Assembly: GCA_002432715.1 (NCBI GenBank) | Contig: DJGJ01000022.1 | Location: 1-42,896 of the forward strand | Length of the DNA: 42,896 nucleotides | Reading direction: 5' to 3' | Source: Sphaerochaeta sp. UBA5849 | GTDB taxonomy: Bacteria > Spirochaetota > Spirochaetia > Sphaerochaetales > Sphaerochaetaceae | Shown here: in pieces, positions 24,369-33,275 of the stretch | Numbering within the stretch: the first letter of the stretch is position 1 | How the letters are laid out: each line of letters starts with the position of its first letter | Made by a program: the position numbers and the translations under genes | The notes under the pieces: generated by a model | The model's database searches: none | What the model saw: the letters and a program-made list of their open reading frames with translations, nothing else | What the model was told of the DNA's origin: nothing

Positions 24369-25549
24369 ACGAATCAGTGCGACAGGAACTACAGCAGTTC
24401 TTTGCAGAGCAGGAACGTCAGGGACTGCTCAAGAAGGAACGGGTGCTAGCAAGCCCCCAAGGCCGCAGCATCGAGGTTCAGGGAAGAAAGGTTTTGAATT
24501 TTTGTGCAAACAATTACCTCGGCCTTTCTGATAACAAGGAAGTCATCCAAGCTGCCAAGGACGCCATGGACAAGTGGGGCTATGGACTCTCCTCGGTGAG
24601 GTTCATCTGCGGCACCCAAGCATTACACAAGGATTTGGAAAGGCGCATCAGCTCTTTTCTGGGAACCGACGATACGATTTTGTTCTCCTCCTGTTTCGAT
24701 GCAAACGGCGCCCTGTTCGAACCGCTGTTGGGCGCAGAGGATGCAGTCATCAGCGACGAGCTGAACCATGCATCGATCATTGACGGCATCAGGTTGTGCA
24801 AGGCCCAGCGCTTTGTGTACAAGCACAGCGATATGCAAAGCCTGAAAGAGTGCCTCGAGCAGAGCCGGCAATGCAGGCGCCGCCTCATTGCAACCGACGG
24901 GGTGTTCTCCATGGACGGGGATGTCGCCAAACTCGCAGACATTTGTGCACTGGCAAAGGAGTTTGATGCCCTGGTGATGGTCGATGACTCACATGCAACG
25001 GGATACTTGGGTCCTACAGGACGTGGAAGTGTGGAACTGTGCTCAGTGGAAGGCCAGGTGGACCTGATCACCACCACCTTCGGGAAAGCCTGCGGAGGAG
25101 CGAGCGGTGGTTGCATCTCAGGCAACCAGCTGCTGATCGACCTCTATCGCCAGCGAGCCCGGCCGTACCTGTTCTCCAACACGCTCGCTCCTGCCATTTG
25201 CGGCGGGACGCTCAAGGTTTTGGATATCCTGGAGCAGGGGAACTCCTATAAGGACCTGACCATGCGCAATGCCAGGCACTTCCGCACCCTCATGGAAGCA
25301 GCGGGTTTTGACCTGGTCAAAGGAGAGACCGCCATTGTACCGGTCATGGTATATGATGAGAACAAGGCGGTTGCTATGGCCGACGCCCTGCTTGGGCGGG
25401 GTATCTACGTCATTGGATTCTGTTATCCGGTCGTTCCCCAGGGAAGGGCGAGGATCAGGGTGCAGCTGTCGGCCGTCCATACCCAAGAGGATATTGAGAC
25501 AGCCGTCGACGCCTTCGTGTCGGTAGCCAAACAGATGAAGCTGCTCTAG
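24365..25549 (+). CDS. kbl: 2-amino-3-ketobutyrate CoA ligase (glycine C-acetyltransferase)
   Basis: A 394-residue PLP enzyme of the alpha-oxoamine synthase family that splits 2-amino-3-oxobutyrate with CoA into glycine and acetyl-CoA. The PLP lysine is Lys241 in TTTFGKACGGASGG. YGLSSVRFICGTQ, DELNHASIIDGIRL and VDDSHATGYLG are characteristic of Kbl. The start overlaps the tdh stop (ATGA); a longer in-frame reading from 24290 only reads through tdh. The stop overlaps the convergent sbcB stop by four bases. Its glycine can feed the glyA-gcv operon in this window. Confidence 0.95.
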   Translation: MNESVRQELQQFFAEQERQGLLKKERVLASPQGRSIEVQGRKVLNFCANNYLGLSDNKEVIQAAKDAMDKWGYGLSSVRFICGTQALHKDLERRISSFLGTDDTILFSSCFDANGALFEPLLGAEDAVISDELNHASIIDGIRLCKAQRFVYKHSDMQSLKECLEQSRQCRRRLIATDGVFSMDGDVAKLADICALAKEFDALVMVDDSHATGYLGPTGRGSVELCSVEGQVDLITTTFGKACGGASGGCISGNQLLIDLYRQRARPYLFSNTLAPAICGGTLKVLDILEQGNSYKDLTMRNARHFRTLMEAAGFDLVKGETAIVPVMVYDENKAVAMADALLGRGIYVIGFCYPVVPQGRARIRVQLSAVHTQEDIETAVDAFVSVAKQMKLL

Positions 25550-26961
25550 CCGAAGATCCGTTGCTCCAGTTCTTCCCCATACCTCTTCAAATCGGCAAGT
25601 ACGCGTTTCTCCTCGGCTGAGATTTCCGTACTTGCCAATTTTTCTTCAATCTTTCGCTTGAAGAAATTCCAGTTCATCTTTATGCTACCCGGCGGGTTGA
25701 GGGTGCGATTTGCACAAAAACTTCTCCACTTGCGTTTCTGCTCATCATTGAGGACTTCACTCCAGTTGCGTCCTACATGCCTGAACAGCATGGGTGCCAC
25801 CCGGCTGTCTTCAAAATCAAGGTGCAACGAAAGCTTCTCCTTGGGCTCTGCCTGACGGATGATGTTGAACCGTTTCTGGTCGGCATCACCGAAGAACCGG
25901 TCGTAGAGCTGGAAGTCCACATCGTCGACGCCCTCATACGTTTCGACGACATTTCGGGCTGTCATGAGCAGTTTTGGTTGATTGATGATCTGCTGGTGCC
26001 TATAGAGGGCCAGATTCTTGTCGATTCCCAGTTTGATGGCCAGTTGGTCGGTCAGGACGTTCAACGGGGAGACAAACGGACACTTGTTGATCGAGAGGGT
26101 GAACACACCTTCGGTTTTCAACAGCGTCTCTTCGGTTGCCTGCAGCAAAGGAGCAGTATCCTTGCTCAAATCGAAACAGATGATGGCGTTTGCGTTGCTC
26201 TTCATGTGGGTGATGGGAGTGATGAGACGTGAACAACCCTCATTCTTGCTGAAGAACGCCGCGGTGTAGAGCACCGGATCGCCGAACGGAGTCTGCACAA
26301 TCTTTTTTACCTGTGTTTTTTTTCGCAAGGCGAAATAATAGTTGTACAACTTGGGCTGCTTCTCCTTGATCAGGGCGGCAATGGCGATGGTGGCCCGCAC
26401 ATCGACCAGGGCGTCATGGGCCCCGACCTGCTCGATATTATTGGCTTCGGTCAAGGCAACCAGGCGGAAGGTTGGATTGCCGGTCTCCTCCTTGCGGGGA
26501 GGCCAGGTGATTCCTTCGGGCCTGAGGTCGTATGCCGCACGCACCAAATCGATGATATCCCAGCGGCTGCAATTGTTGTCCCACTCACGCTTGTAGGGGT
26601 CGAGAAAATTACGGTAGAGGGCATTGCGGATGAACTCATCGTCAAATCGGATGGTGTTGAAACCTGCTGTGACGGTGTTGGGTTTGGAAAACTCGGCATT
26701 GATGCGCTCGATCAGATCACTTTCGCAGAGGCCTTTCTTGTTCACCTCCTGCGGCGTGATCGAGGTTATGGTACAGGAGAGCGGGTCGGGCAGGTAGTCG
26801 TCGCTGAGTTTGCAGTACAGGACTATGGGCTCCCCGATAGGATTGAGGTCGAGATCGGTACGCTGGCCTGCGAACTGTGCAATTCGGTCGTACCTGCTGT
26901 CCAGGCCGAAGGTTTCCAAGTCATACCAGAAGATGGTTGTTTGGTTCGAATGGTAACTCAT
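25546..26961 (-). CDS. sbcB: Exodeoxyribonuclease I
   Basis: A 471-residue 3'-5' single-strand DNA exonuclease of the DEDD family used in recombination and mismatch repair. The N-terminal exonuclease domain shows FWYDLETFGLDSRYDRIAQF (Asp/Glu ligands), FNTIRFDDEFIRN and VGAHDALVDV. The C-terminal SH3-like and helical region is present, with a LNDEQKRKW segment near the end. The length matches E. coli SbcB. An ATG at 26979 is also in frame; neither start has an ideal ribosome site, so the exact start is uncertain. The gene is divergent from a secreted protein gene. Confidence 0.92.
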   Translation of the reverse strand: MSYHSNQTTIFWYDLETFGLDSRYDRIAQFAGQRTDLDLNPIGEPIVLYCKLSDDYLPDPLSCTITSITPQEVNKKGLCESDLIERINAEFSKPNTVTAGFNTIRFDDEFIRNALYRNFLDPYKREWDNNCSRWDIIDLVRAAYDLRPEGITWPPRKEETGNPTFRLVALTEANNIEQVGAHDALVDVRATIAIAALIKEKQPKLYNYYFALRKKTQVKKIVQTPFGDPVLYTAAFFSKNEGCSRLITPITHMKSNANAIICFDLSKDTAPLLQATEETLLKTEGVFTLSINKCPFVSPLNVLTDQLAIKLGIDKNLALYRHQQIINQPKLLMTARNVVETYEGVDDVDFQLYDRFFGDADQKRFNIIRQAEPKEKLSLHLDFEDSRVAPMLFRHVGRNWSEVLNDEQKRKWRSFCANRTLNPPGSIKMNWNFFKRKIEEKLASTEISAEEKRVLADLKRYGEELEQRIFG

Positions 26962-27011
26962 GCACTGATTGTACCACATTCACCTCGCTCTGTCTTTTTT
27001 CTCTGTTCTGG

Positions 27012-27040
27012 TTGTTCTCTTTGTATCCGTAGCTTATGAT
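27012..27040 (+). promoter_or_regulatory. Promoter of the secreted protein gene before hexokinase
   Basis: TTGTTC (27012-27017, 3/6) and TATGAT (27035-27040, 5/6) are 17 bases apart. The ATG at 27058 follows with an AGGA site between. It may also drive hexokinase, which follows by 30 bases. Confidence 0.5.
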
Positions 27041-27057
27041 ACCAAAAAAGGACAATC

Positions 27058-27672
27058 ATGAAAGCAGCCCTGATTCTCATTCTGATAAGTCTAGCAATGC
27101 CGTTGGGAGCGAAGAATCCTACCGCCAATGATGTTACCGTGGCCATTGCGGCTATTACCGACTCCGCCATCTGCAACATCGCAGCCTTCTTGAACTCACC
27201 GCCCTTGGACTTGCCGGGTTCCACCTTGCATTTCAGGGCCAATGAATCGCTTCCCAATCTTTTGACTTTTCAGAATTCGGATATCGGTACCTATCTTGCG
27301 GTATTCATGAGAACCCGCCAACCGAACCCTTCCTTCTTTACAAGCCTGCTCAACTCTGCACGAGGGCCGCTCAATGATATAGCGATTCAGTATCTGACAG
27401 TTCATCAGTGGGAAGTGGGTCATGCAGTCCTCAAAGGAGCGATGGTCACCCAGTGGGGTGAAGGGGCAAACCTTTCCAGCCTGATGGCCGATGTGGTGAC
27501 CAGCGGGAAAATTCCGGCCATCACCGTGGTGACCGATGTGACGGTACAAGGAAGAAGAGTGAGCACCCCTGTTCGTGTTGAGGGTACTTTTATGTTACAC
27601 TCCGACGAAGAGGGATACTTTGCGGTAAAACCGCTCGCATTAAAAATCAATGGTGAGGAGAAGGGTGTGTAG
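27058..27672 (+). CDS. Secreted or periplasmic protein of unknown function
   Basis: A 204-residue protein not assigned to a family. A short signal peptide (MKAALILILISLAMPLGA) precedes a mixed alpha/beta mature region. The second half is strand-rich, with AITVVTDVTVQGRRVSTPV and an ending ...YFAVKPLALKING. No lipobox cysteine is present. It lies 30 bases upstream of hexokinase in the same direction and may share its transcript; a functional link is not evident. Confidence 0.65.
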   Translation: MKAALILILISLAMPLGAKNPTANDVTVAIAAITDSAICNIAAFLNSPPLDLPGSTLHFRANESLPNLLTFQNSDIGTYLAVFMRTRQPNPSFFTSLLNSARGPLNDIAIQYLTVHQWEVGHAVLKGAMVTQWGEGANLSSLMADVVTSGKIPAITVVTDVTVQGRRVSTPVRVEGTFMLHSDEEGYFAVKPLALKINGEEKGV

Positions 27673-27702
27673 GTCCGCCCTCATCTCCAAAAAGGAGAGA
27701 TC

Positions 27703-29013
27703 ATGTCCGATTGCGTCCAGAAGACCACAGCATTTCTTACCAAGTGGGGAATAGATCCTGCATCAGTCGATATGAAGACATTGCTCGCAACATTTTTGAG
27801 CGAGATGGAGAAGGGTCTTGAGCAGGAGAGCGGCAGCTCCCTGAAAATGATTCCAACCTACACCGAGGTGGCGCTCACGCTAGCCAAGGGCGAGCCTGTG
27901 ATCGTCCTGGATGCAGGTGGAACGAATTTACGGACTTGTCTGGTCACCTTCGATGCACAGGGCAAGGCTCTTATTGAGGATTTCAAGAAGGTTTCGATGC
28001 CCGGGGTGAAGGAAGAGGTGAGCGCCCGGCAGTTTTTCAGCACCCTTGCCGATGAGGTGGAGCGGCTGATCGACAAGAGCGACAAGATTGGATTTTGCTT
28101 CTCCTATGCAGCCGCCATCACGCAAGACCATGATGGAATCCCCTTGGTCTTCTCCAAGGAGATCAAGGCGCCCGAGGTAATCGGAAAGAAGGTGGGGGCC
28201 GGCATGCTCGCTGAACTGGAAAGACGCGGCTACGATGTATCAAGGAAGAAGGTGGCGGTTCTCAATGACACGGTCGCCACCCTGCTTGCCGGCCAGAGTG
28301 CTGCAGGCGATATCCCCTACAGCGGCTTCATCGGATTCATCCTTGGTACCGGCACCAATACCGCCTATGTAGAACGAAACAGCAATATCTCCAAGCTCGG
28401 ACTGTTTGATGGAAAGAACCAGATCATCAACATCGAGTCGGGGAATTTCGACTTCTGCCCCGGCAGGCTCGACCGTGAATATTTTGACTCCACCAAGCAG
28501 CCCGAACAGTATCATCTGGAGAAGATGATCAGCGGAGCCTACCTCGGTCCGTTGAGCACCCTGGTCATTCAGAAGGCGATCGCCGAAGGCGTGCTCAGTG
28601 CAACGTTTGCCAAGCGGTTCGAGCAACTGGGTACGGTCAGTACGACGGTGATGAGCAATTACCTTGAAATGCCGTTCAATACGAACTATGCCTTGGTTGC
28701 CTGCACTGATGGCAACGAGGACGATGCAATCGCCTTGTGGATGATCATCGACGCAGTCATTGCCCGTGCTGCCAAACTCACTGCTGCAAATCTTGCCGCC
28801 ACCGTGCTCAAGAGCGGAGCGGGAACCGATCCCAGAAAGCCGGTGTGCATCAATGCAGACGGCACCACCTTCTACAAGACCGAGTATCTGAAACAGTATA
28901 CCGAATACTACCTGCACACCTATCTGCAGCTTGAGCACAAGCGTTACTACCGCTTTGTGCGCATCGACGACTCTCCTATCATCGGGGCTGCCATCGCCGG
29001 CTTGAGCCTGTAG
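27703..29013 (+). CDS. Hexokinase of the eukaryotic (HK) type
   Basis: A 436-residue sugar kinase that would phosphorylate glucose or a related hexose with ATP. Phosphate-1 motif LDAGGTNLR (69-77), the catalytic Asp189 in VLNDTVATLLAG and phosphate-2 motif LGTGTN (214-219) are present. The N-terminal helical part and the spacing follow the eukaryotic hexokinase family rather than ROK kinases or bacterial glucokinase. Related genes are known from treponemes and other spirochaetes. A clear AAGGAGAG site precedes the ATG. Together with a phosphohexomutase two genes downstream it points to hexose-phosphate metabolism. Confidence 0.9.
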   Translation: MSDCVQKTTAFLTKWGIDPASVDMKTLLATFLSEMEKGLEQESGSSLKMIPTYTEVALTLAKGEPVIVLDAGGTNLRTCLVTFDAQGKALIEDFKKVSMPGVKEEVSARQFFSTLADEVERLIDKSDKIGFCFSYAAAITQDHDGIPLVFSKEIKAPEVIGKKVGAGMLAELERRGYDVSRKKVAVLNDTVATLLAGQSAAGDIPYSGFIGFILGTGTNTAYVERNSNISKLGLFDGKNQIINIESGNFDFCPGRLDREYFDSTKQPEQYHLEKMISGAYLGPLSTLVIQKAIAEGVLSATFAKRFEQLGTVSTTVMSNYLEMPFNTNYALVACTDGNEDDAIALWMIIDAVIARAAKLTAANLAATVLKSGAGTDPRKPVCINADGTTFYKTEYLKQYTEYYLHTYLQLEHKRYYRFVRIDDSPIIGAAIAGLSL

Positions 29014-29026
29014 CGGGAGGCCGGTC

Positions 29027-29455
29027 GTGAGCGATTGTTTTTCCGTCGAGAAACGAAGCAGGATCATGGCCGGCATCAAGGCAAAGGATACCAAGGCGGA
29101 ATTGGCCGTGCGCACCTTCCTTTTCCGCCAAGGGTTTCGCTATCGCATCCACGATACCCGCCTACCAGGGAAACCTGATATTGTACTTCCCAAATACAAG
29201 ACCGTGATTTTCATCAACGGCTGTTTTTGGCACGCCCATCAAGGATGCAAGCATTTCACACTTCCCAAGACAAACCGTCCGTTTTGGGAACAAAAGCTTC
29301 TGAGAAACAGGGAGCGTGACCAATATGTGCTTGCATCACTGCTTCAGATGGGGTACCACGTATTGGTGGTTTGGGAGTGTGAACTTTCACCACCCGCCCG
29401 CAGGGAGGAGACACTTTTGGGTCTTGCAAATGAGATCTGGCAGGCTGAAGGCTAG
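29027..29455 (+). CDS. vsr: Very short patch repair (Vsr-type) endonuclease
   Basis: A 142-residue PD-(D/E)xK-like nuclease. The opening RSRIMAGIKAKDTKAELAVR and the core FINGCFWHAHQGCKHF are diagnostic. Asp51 in GKPDIVL is the metal ligand, with His residues at 69 and 71. Vsr nicks at T-G mismatches arising from deamination of 5-methylcytosine. No cytosine methyltransferase gene lies in this window, which is unusual since vsr normally sits by one. The start is GTG with GGGAGG six bases before it, following hexokinase by 13 bases. Confidence 0.92.
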   Translation: MSDCFSVEKRSRIMAGIKAKDTKAELAVRTFLFRQGFRYRIHDTRLPGKPDIVLPKYKTVIFINGCFWHAHQGCKHFTLPKTNRPFWEQKLLRNRERDQYVLASLLQMGYHVLVVWECELSPPARREETLLGLANEIWQAEG

Positions 29456-31353
29456 GCTTCGTCGGCTCGCTGGATCAGGCTGCGATGCCATGCAAGCAGA
29501 TACTCATACCGGCTCTCATCATCCCCTTGACAGTCGACAACCACTCGAAACACCGGTTCGGTCTTGCTGCCGCGCATCCACAGATAGTCGGTGATCACTC
29601 CATCCTTGTTCTTGAGGGCCACCTTGTACCCTCCATTGAATGCACCGTGGCGGAAGGCTTCACCCATCCCTTCATAGCTGTTCGTTCCCTCGGTCTGAAA
29701 GATGGTGTAGGAGCAGATACCCATCGCTGATAGTTCGTTCTTGCGTAGTTCCCAATCACTGAGAAACAAGACCTCGTACCGATTCTTGAGAATCCGATGG
29801 CTTTGCTTTACCTGCATTTTCCCTTCCTTGGAGAAGGAGCCTGTAGTGGTGTAGACCGGAAGGCTGGCGATCAGGCTGTCCAGCGTGATGAATCGGGGGA
29901 CTTGTTTGCCGAGAGCGAGAAACCAAAGCTTGGCGATATCGCGGTTCCTTAAAAGTTTGACCAAGCTGAGCAGGGTGTTCAACGGATCGCGAACCTTGGC
30001 CGGGTGGGTGATATTCCCTCCGTTCGAGCCTTCCCCAAGCACCGGTACCAGATACCCTTGCTCCCGCTTCATTCTGGCAAGTTCCACAACATTCGACTCT
30101 CCCACTTCGCAGCGGAAGACTTCCGCATCGAAGGCTTGGGCGATGTGCTCGATGCGCATGGAAGTCGGTCCGTTCACTACGGTGGCCAAAAGCTTCTCCG
30201 GATTCTGCAACCTCGTCTGCGAGAGTTCTGCAAGCACCACCAAGGCGAATACGCTTTGGGCTTCCAGGATGTGTGCCTTGTCGCTCTGCTCTGAGATATA
30301 TACAAGGTTGCCTCGGTCCCCATCGTTGTCGGGTACATAGCCGAGACGGTATGAATGATCCTTTGCATACAGCTCTTCGAGGGTGGTTCTGCACAGTTCG
30401 AGGTTTTCGCCTTCGGGGACGATGGCATGGACCACATCCCCCGGCCGATTGTTGATCAACATGACCTTCAAGCCAAGAGAGGAGAGCAGATGCTTGTCGA
30501 TGCTGGCAGATCGTGCACTGCCGTTGAGCTCGCCCAGTACCGAGAGCGCTTCCTTCTGATGTGCCTGCAGCAAGCCCTGGCGGAAGCGGTCGTGGTCCGA
30601 AGCATCCGTACTTTTGGCCGCCGTGGTCAGGACAAATGTCTCATAGCGCTCAAGGCTCCTTGTACGTTCATAATCCACCTGCTCCAAGACCTTCCGATAC
30701 AACGTTGGATCCATGGTTTCGGTAAGGTGCTGCAGGTAAGATGGGGCTCCGCTCTCCTGTGTCAGTATGTCTTTGTAGATTTCGGCGAGCTCATCAGCCT
30801 CTGCAAGGGAGTATACTCCTCCATCCTTGCCGAACTTGAAGCCGTTGTGCCCGATCGGGTTGTGGCTTGCCGAGACATAGAAGAATGCGTCGGCTTCGTT
30901 TGGATGGAGATTGCAGTCCGCCATGATCTGGGGGGCTGCACAGATGAACAGATAGCGCACCTTGCACCCTAAGGCGGTGAGCGTGCGACAGACGATATCA
31001 CCAAGGATTCGACCTGTAGGCCTGGCATCGAGGCCGACAAGAATGGTTGTTTGTATCTCGGAATTTGCATATTTTCCGGTACGTACCGCTTCCTTCTGTG
31101 CAGAGGGCACACCGAGCTTGCGGGCAAGGGCAAGCGCTGCAAGTGCAGTCAGCATCGCAGAAGGGTTGCTTACTTCACAGCCTGCATCCTCTTCATCGCC
31201 GCTTTTCGCAAATACTTTCCGCCATCCCGAGGAAGAAAGAATCATGGTCGATAGTTCTTGGTGCAACTCTGTTTGGGAAGGCAGGGGGAAGGCCAGAGGA
31301 TTGATCTGGTCATCGGCGATGATTATATGATGCATACTGTCATAGAAAAGCAT
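29452..31353 (-). CDS. Alpha-D-phosphohexomutase (phosphoglucomutase/phosphomannomutase family), long form
   Basis: A 633-residue enzyme that moves phosphate between C1 and C6 of hexose phosphates. The phosphoserine loop is SASHNP (Ser163), the metal loop DNDGDRGN lies near residue 344 and a GEGSNGGN sugar-binding loop is present. The final domain has RGSKTEPVFRV for phosphate binding. Most relatives have 450-580 residues; this one carries extra sequence at the N-terminus and between domains, including the region around 185-290. Substrate preference for glucose or mannose cannot be told. The GTG at 31365 lies in the ribosome site; the ATG at 31353 follows GGAGG and is chosen. The stop overlaps vsr. 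Confidence 0.88.
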   Translation of the reverse strand: MLFYDSMHHIIIADDQINPLAFPLPSQTELHQELSTMILSSSGWRKVFAKSGDEEDAGCEVSNPSAMLTALAALALARKLGVPSAQKEAVRTGKYANSEIQTTILVGLDARPTGRILGDIVCRTLTALGCKVRYLFICAAPQIMADCNLHPNEADAFFYVSASHNPIGHNGFKFGKDGGVYSLAEADELAEIYKDILTQESGAPSYLQHLTETMDPTLYRKVLEQVDYERTRSLERYETFVLTTAAKSTDASDHDRFRQGLLQAHQKEALSVLGELNGSARSASIDKHLLSSLGLKVMLINNRPGDVVHAIVPEGENLELCRTTLEELYAKDHSYRLGYVPDNDGDRGNLVYISEQSDKAHILEAQSVFALVVLAELSQTRLQNPEKLLATVVNGPTSMRIEHIAQAFDAEVFRCEVGESNVVELARMKREQGYLVPVLGEGSNGGNITHPAKVRDPLNTLLSLVKLLRNRDIAKLWFLALGKQVPRFITLDSLIASLPVYTTTGSFSKEGKMQVKQSHRILKNRYEVLFLSDWELRKNELSAMGICSYTIFQTEGTNSYEGMGEAFRHGAFNGGYKVALKNKDGVITDYLWMRGSKTEPVFRVVVDCQGDDESRYEYLLAWHRSLIQRADEA

Positions 31354-31372
31354 AGATACCTCCACTACGCCG

Positions 31373-31381
31373 AGTATAGCA
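31373..31381 (-). promoter_or_regulatory. Extended -10 promoter of the phosphohexomutase gene
   Basis: On the minus strand TGCTATACT forms an extended -10, TG-n-TATACT (TATACT at 31378-31373, 5/6). The -35 17 bases upstream (TCTGCA) is weak, as is common with extended -10 promoters. The start near 31366 leaves a very short leader with GGAGG before the ATG. Confidence 0.5.
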
Positions 31382-31420
31382 TATATTGCCTAGTTTGCAG
31401 ATGTGCGGTAGTGTGGATTC

Positions 31421-32236
31421 ATGCAACCCACCTGTGCCGCCATCCACGATTTGAGCTGTTATGCAAAGAGCTCGCTGACCGTTGTCCTGCCTGTTCTAGA
31501 GGTGATGGGAGTTGAAGCGTGTCCGCTTCCCACCGCCCTGCTGTCCAGCCAGACCGATGGGTTTTCTTCCTATTATTTCAGGGATACGAGTGCTGACATC
31601 GAGGGGATTCTCGATGCGTGGAAAAATCTTGGCCTGCGCTTTGATGCAATCTACTCAGGCTTTCTCGGGAGCGCCGGCCAGGTCGCTTTGATCAAGCAGT
31701 TCATTCAGGACCAGCCTGCTGCCCTGACCCTTGTCGACCCGGTTCTCGGCGACGGTGGAAGTTTGTATGGACCGGTTACCGACCAGCAGGTGACGGCCAT
31801 GCAGCAGTTGGTTTGCTGTGCCGACGTCATCACCCCCAACACCACCGAAGCGGCGCTGTTGCTCGGCCGTCCGTATCAAGAACAATTCGAGACAGGGACC
31901 GCGCTGGCGTGGGCAAGGGAACTTGCTCTTGCCACTGGTTCCAAGGTTGCCATCACCAGTGTTCCCTGCCGGGAGGCAAACGTGGTTGCCTGTTATGCAG
32001 ACGGAGCCTCATACGTGGTGCCCTACCAGAGATTCAATGCTTCCTACCCTGGGTGCGGGGATTTGTTCGCCAGCCTGCTCTTGGGATTCCTGCTTGGTAA
32101 GGAGTCCTTCCAAAGTGCTGTCGAGCTTGCCGTCTCTTTCACCTCTAAGGCGATTGAAAGAACAATAGAGGCGGGCTATGAGATGCGTCATGGGATTTCT
32201 GTTTCACCTGTACTTGTCGAACTGGCAAAAAGATAG
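31421..32236 (+). CDS. pdxK: Pyridoxal/pyridoxine kinase
   Basis: A 271-residue ribokinase-fold enzyme that makes PLP or its phosphate precursor in B6 salvage. HDLSCYAKSSLTVVLPVLEVMG at the start region and CPLPTALLSSQTDGF are typical. VDPVLGDGG, TPNTTEA and the catalytic-loop PGCGDLFAS are present; the last usually reads PGTGD. The ribosome site is weak. PLP is needed by GlyA, GcvPB and Kbl in the same region, though the genes are not linked. Gene 32245-32913 follows by eight bases. Confidence 0.88.
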   Translation: MQPTCAAIHDLSCYAKSSLTVVLPVLEVMGVEACPLPTALLSSQTDGFSSYYFRDTSADIEGILDAWKNLGLRFDAIYSGFLGSAGQVALIKQFIQDQPAALTLVDPVLGDGGSLYGPVTDQQVTAMQQLVCCADVITPNTTEAALLLGRPYQEQFETGTALAWARELALATGSKVAITSVPCREANVVACYADGASYVVPYQRFNASYPGCGDLFASLLLGFLLGKESFQSAVELAVSFTSKAIERTIEAGYEMRHGISVSPVLVELAKR

Positions 32237-32244
32237 AAAGCCAT

Positions 32245-32913
32245 ATGAAAGCTGATGTCCTGGTGCTTGGTGCAACAAAACGAGAATTGGAAGGAGTGCT
32301 AACAAAGCTGGGTGAGCCGCTTGTGCTCGCCGGCCGTGAAGTTGTTGGGCTTACCCTCGGTGTGGGAAAGGTGCAAAGCGCCCTGGCCGCCATGCAAGCT
32401 GTCCATACCTATGCTCCCTCTTCGGTTGTGCTGCTCGGGTATGCAGGGGCGATCGATGCAGGACTGGCAATCGGGGATGGGTTTGTAGCGACAAAGGTGG
32501 TACAGTACGACTTGGACCTTCGCGCCTTTGCTCTTCAGCGAGGCCAGACCTTCGATGAAAATTCCAAGGTTGCGGCCTCTACCATCGATCTTTATGCTCC
32601 AGCGCTGTCCGGTTTCAAGCAAGTGGTTTTGGGCACGGCGGACCGGTTTCTGCTTCGCTCCTATCGCGAACAGAATCCATATCTCTCTGAAGAGTTGGGC
32701 CTTCAGGCAAGCGATATGGAAGGCTTTGCTGTTGCACGGGCATGCCAGGTGCTTGGATTGTCTTGCAGCATTCTCAAGGTAGTCAGCGATGACGGGCTTG
32801 GCCGTCGCCCAAAGGACTTCAAGCGTTTTGTAAGGCAGGCTGACGAATGTTTGCGGATGGGTTTGGCTCAATTGCTGGAATTGCCCAGCGAGAAATCACC
32901 AACGAGCTTATAG
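32245..32913 (+). CDS. Nucleoside phosphorylase superfamily protein, MTA/SAH nucleosidase-like
   Basis: A 222-residue protein. LGVGKVQSALAAM, VLLGYAGAIDAGLAIGDG and SDMEGFAVARAC follow the MTAN/purine nucleoside phosphorylase fold, including the conserved Met-Glu that contacts ribose. VSDDG near the end supplies the usual Asp. It may cleave methylthioadenosine, S-adenosylhomocysteine or a related nucleoside; the exact substrate is not clear. It follows pdxK closely and probably shares its transcript. The 3' end overlaps the convergent 135-residue unknown gene by 46 bases. Confidence 0.82.
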   Translation: MKADVLVLGATKRELEGVLTKLGEPLVLAGREVVGLTLGVGKVQSALAAMQAVHTYAPSSVVLLGYAGAIDAGLAIGDGFVATKVVQYDLDLRAFALQRGQTFDENSKVAASTIDLYAPALSGFKQVVLGTADRFLLRSYREQNPYLSEELGLQASDMEGFAVARACQVLGLSCSILKVVSDDGLGRRPKDFKRFVRQADECLRMGLAQLLELPSEKSPTSL

Positions 32914-33275
32914 ACGTTGCCGTCCCGTTTCACCTCGATCTTCCGATCGGGAAAATAGGTGGGGATGATCGAGCGCAGATACGCTATGGCCGATCGCTCG
33001 ATGGCCTTTCGGTCTTCCTGCTTGACTGTCGAAAGCGTGCGGATTTCCACCGAAACCAAGTAGCCGCGGCCGTGGTCGCTGCCATAGCCCAGGGTGAACT
33101 GCGTCCCGGTGGAGAAGAGCCCGTCGTAGGCGACGCTTGCCGCTTTTCCCCTTGCCGGCCTGTTCGGATGCAAAGGATAGCGGTCTCCGTAGGTATCCTC
33201 GAGATAGTGGTCAAGGTCGTCGCACAACCTGCGCAGGACTGCCTCAAGCTCAATCTGCTTGGGGTGGGAGCTCAT
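32868..33275 (-). CDS. Unknown 135-residue protein coupled to patatin
   Basis: Not assigned to a family. The protein is soluble, charged and without a signal peptide or membrane segment. The N-terminal part looks helical (QIELEAVLRRLCDDLDHYLE) and the middle is strand-rich, with SVEIRTLSTVKQ and KIEVKRDGNVYKLVG near the end. Its ATG overlaps the patatin stop by four bases (ATGA), so the two are likely translated together and may interact. Its 3' end overlaps the opposite-strand nucleosidase gene by 46 bases. Confidence 0.75.
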   Translation of the reverse strand: MSSHPKQIELEAVLRRLCDDLDHYLEDTYGDRYPLHPNRPARGKAASVAYDGLFSTGTQFTLGYGSDHGRGYLVSVEIRTLSTVKQEDRKAIERSAIAYLRSIIPTYFPDRKIEVKRDGNVYKLVGDFSLGNSSN

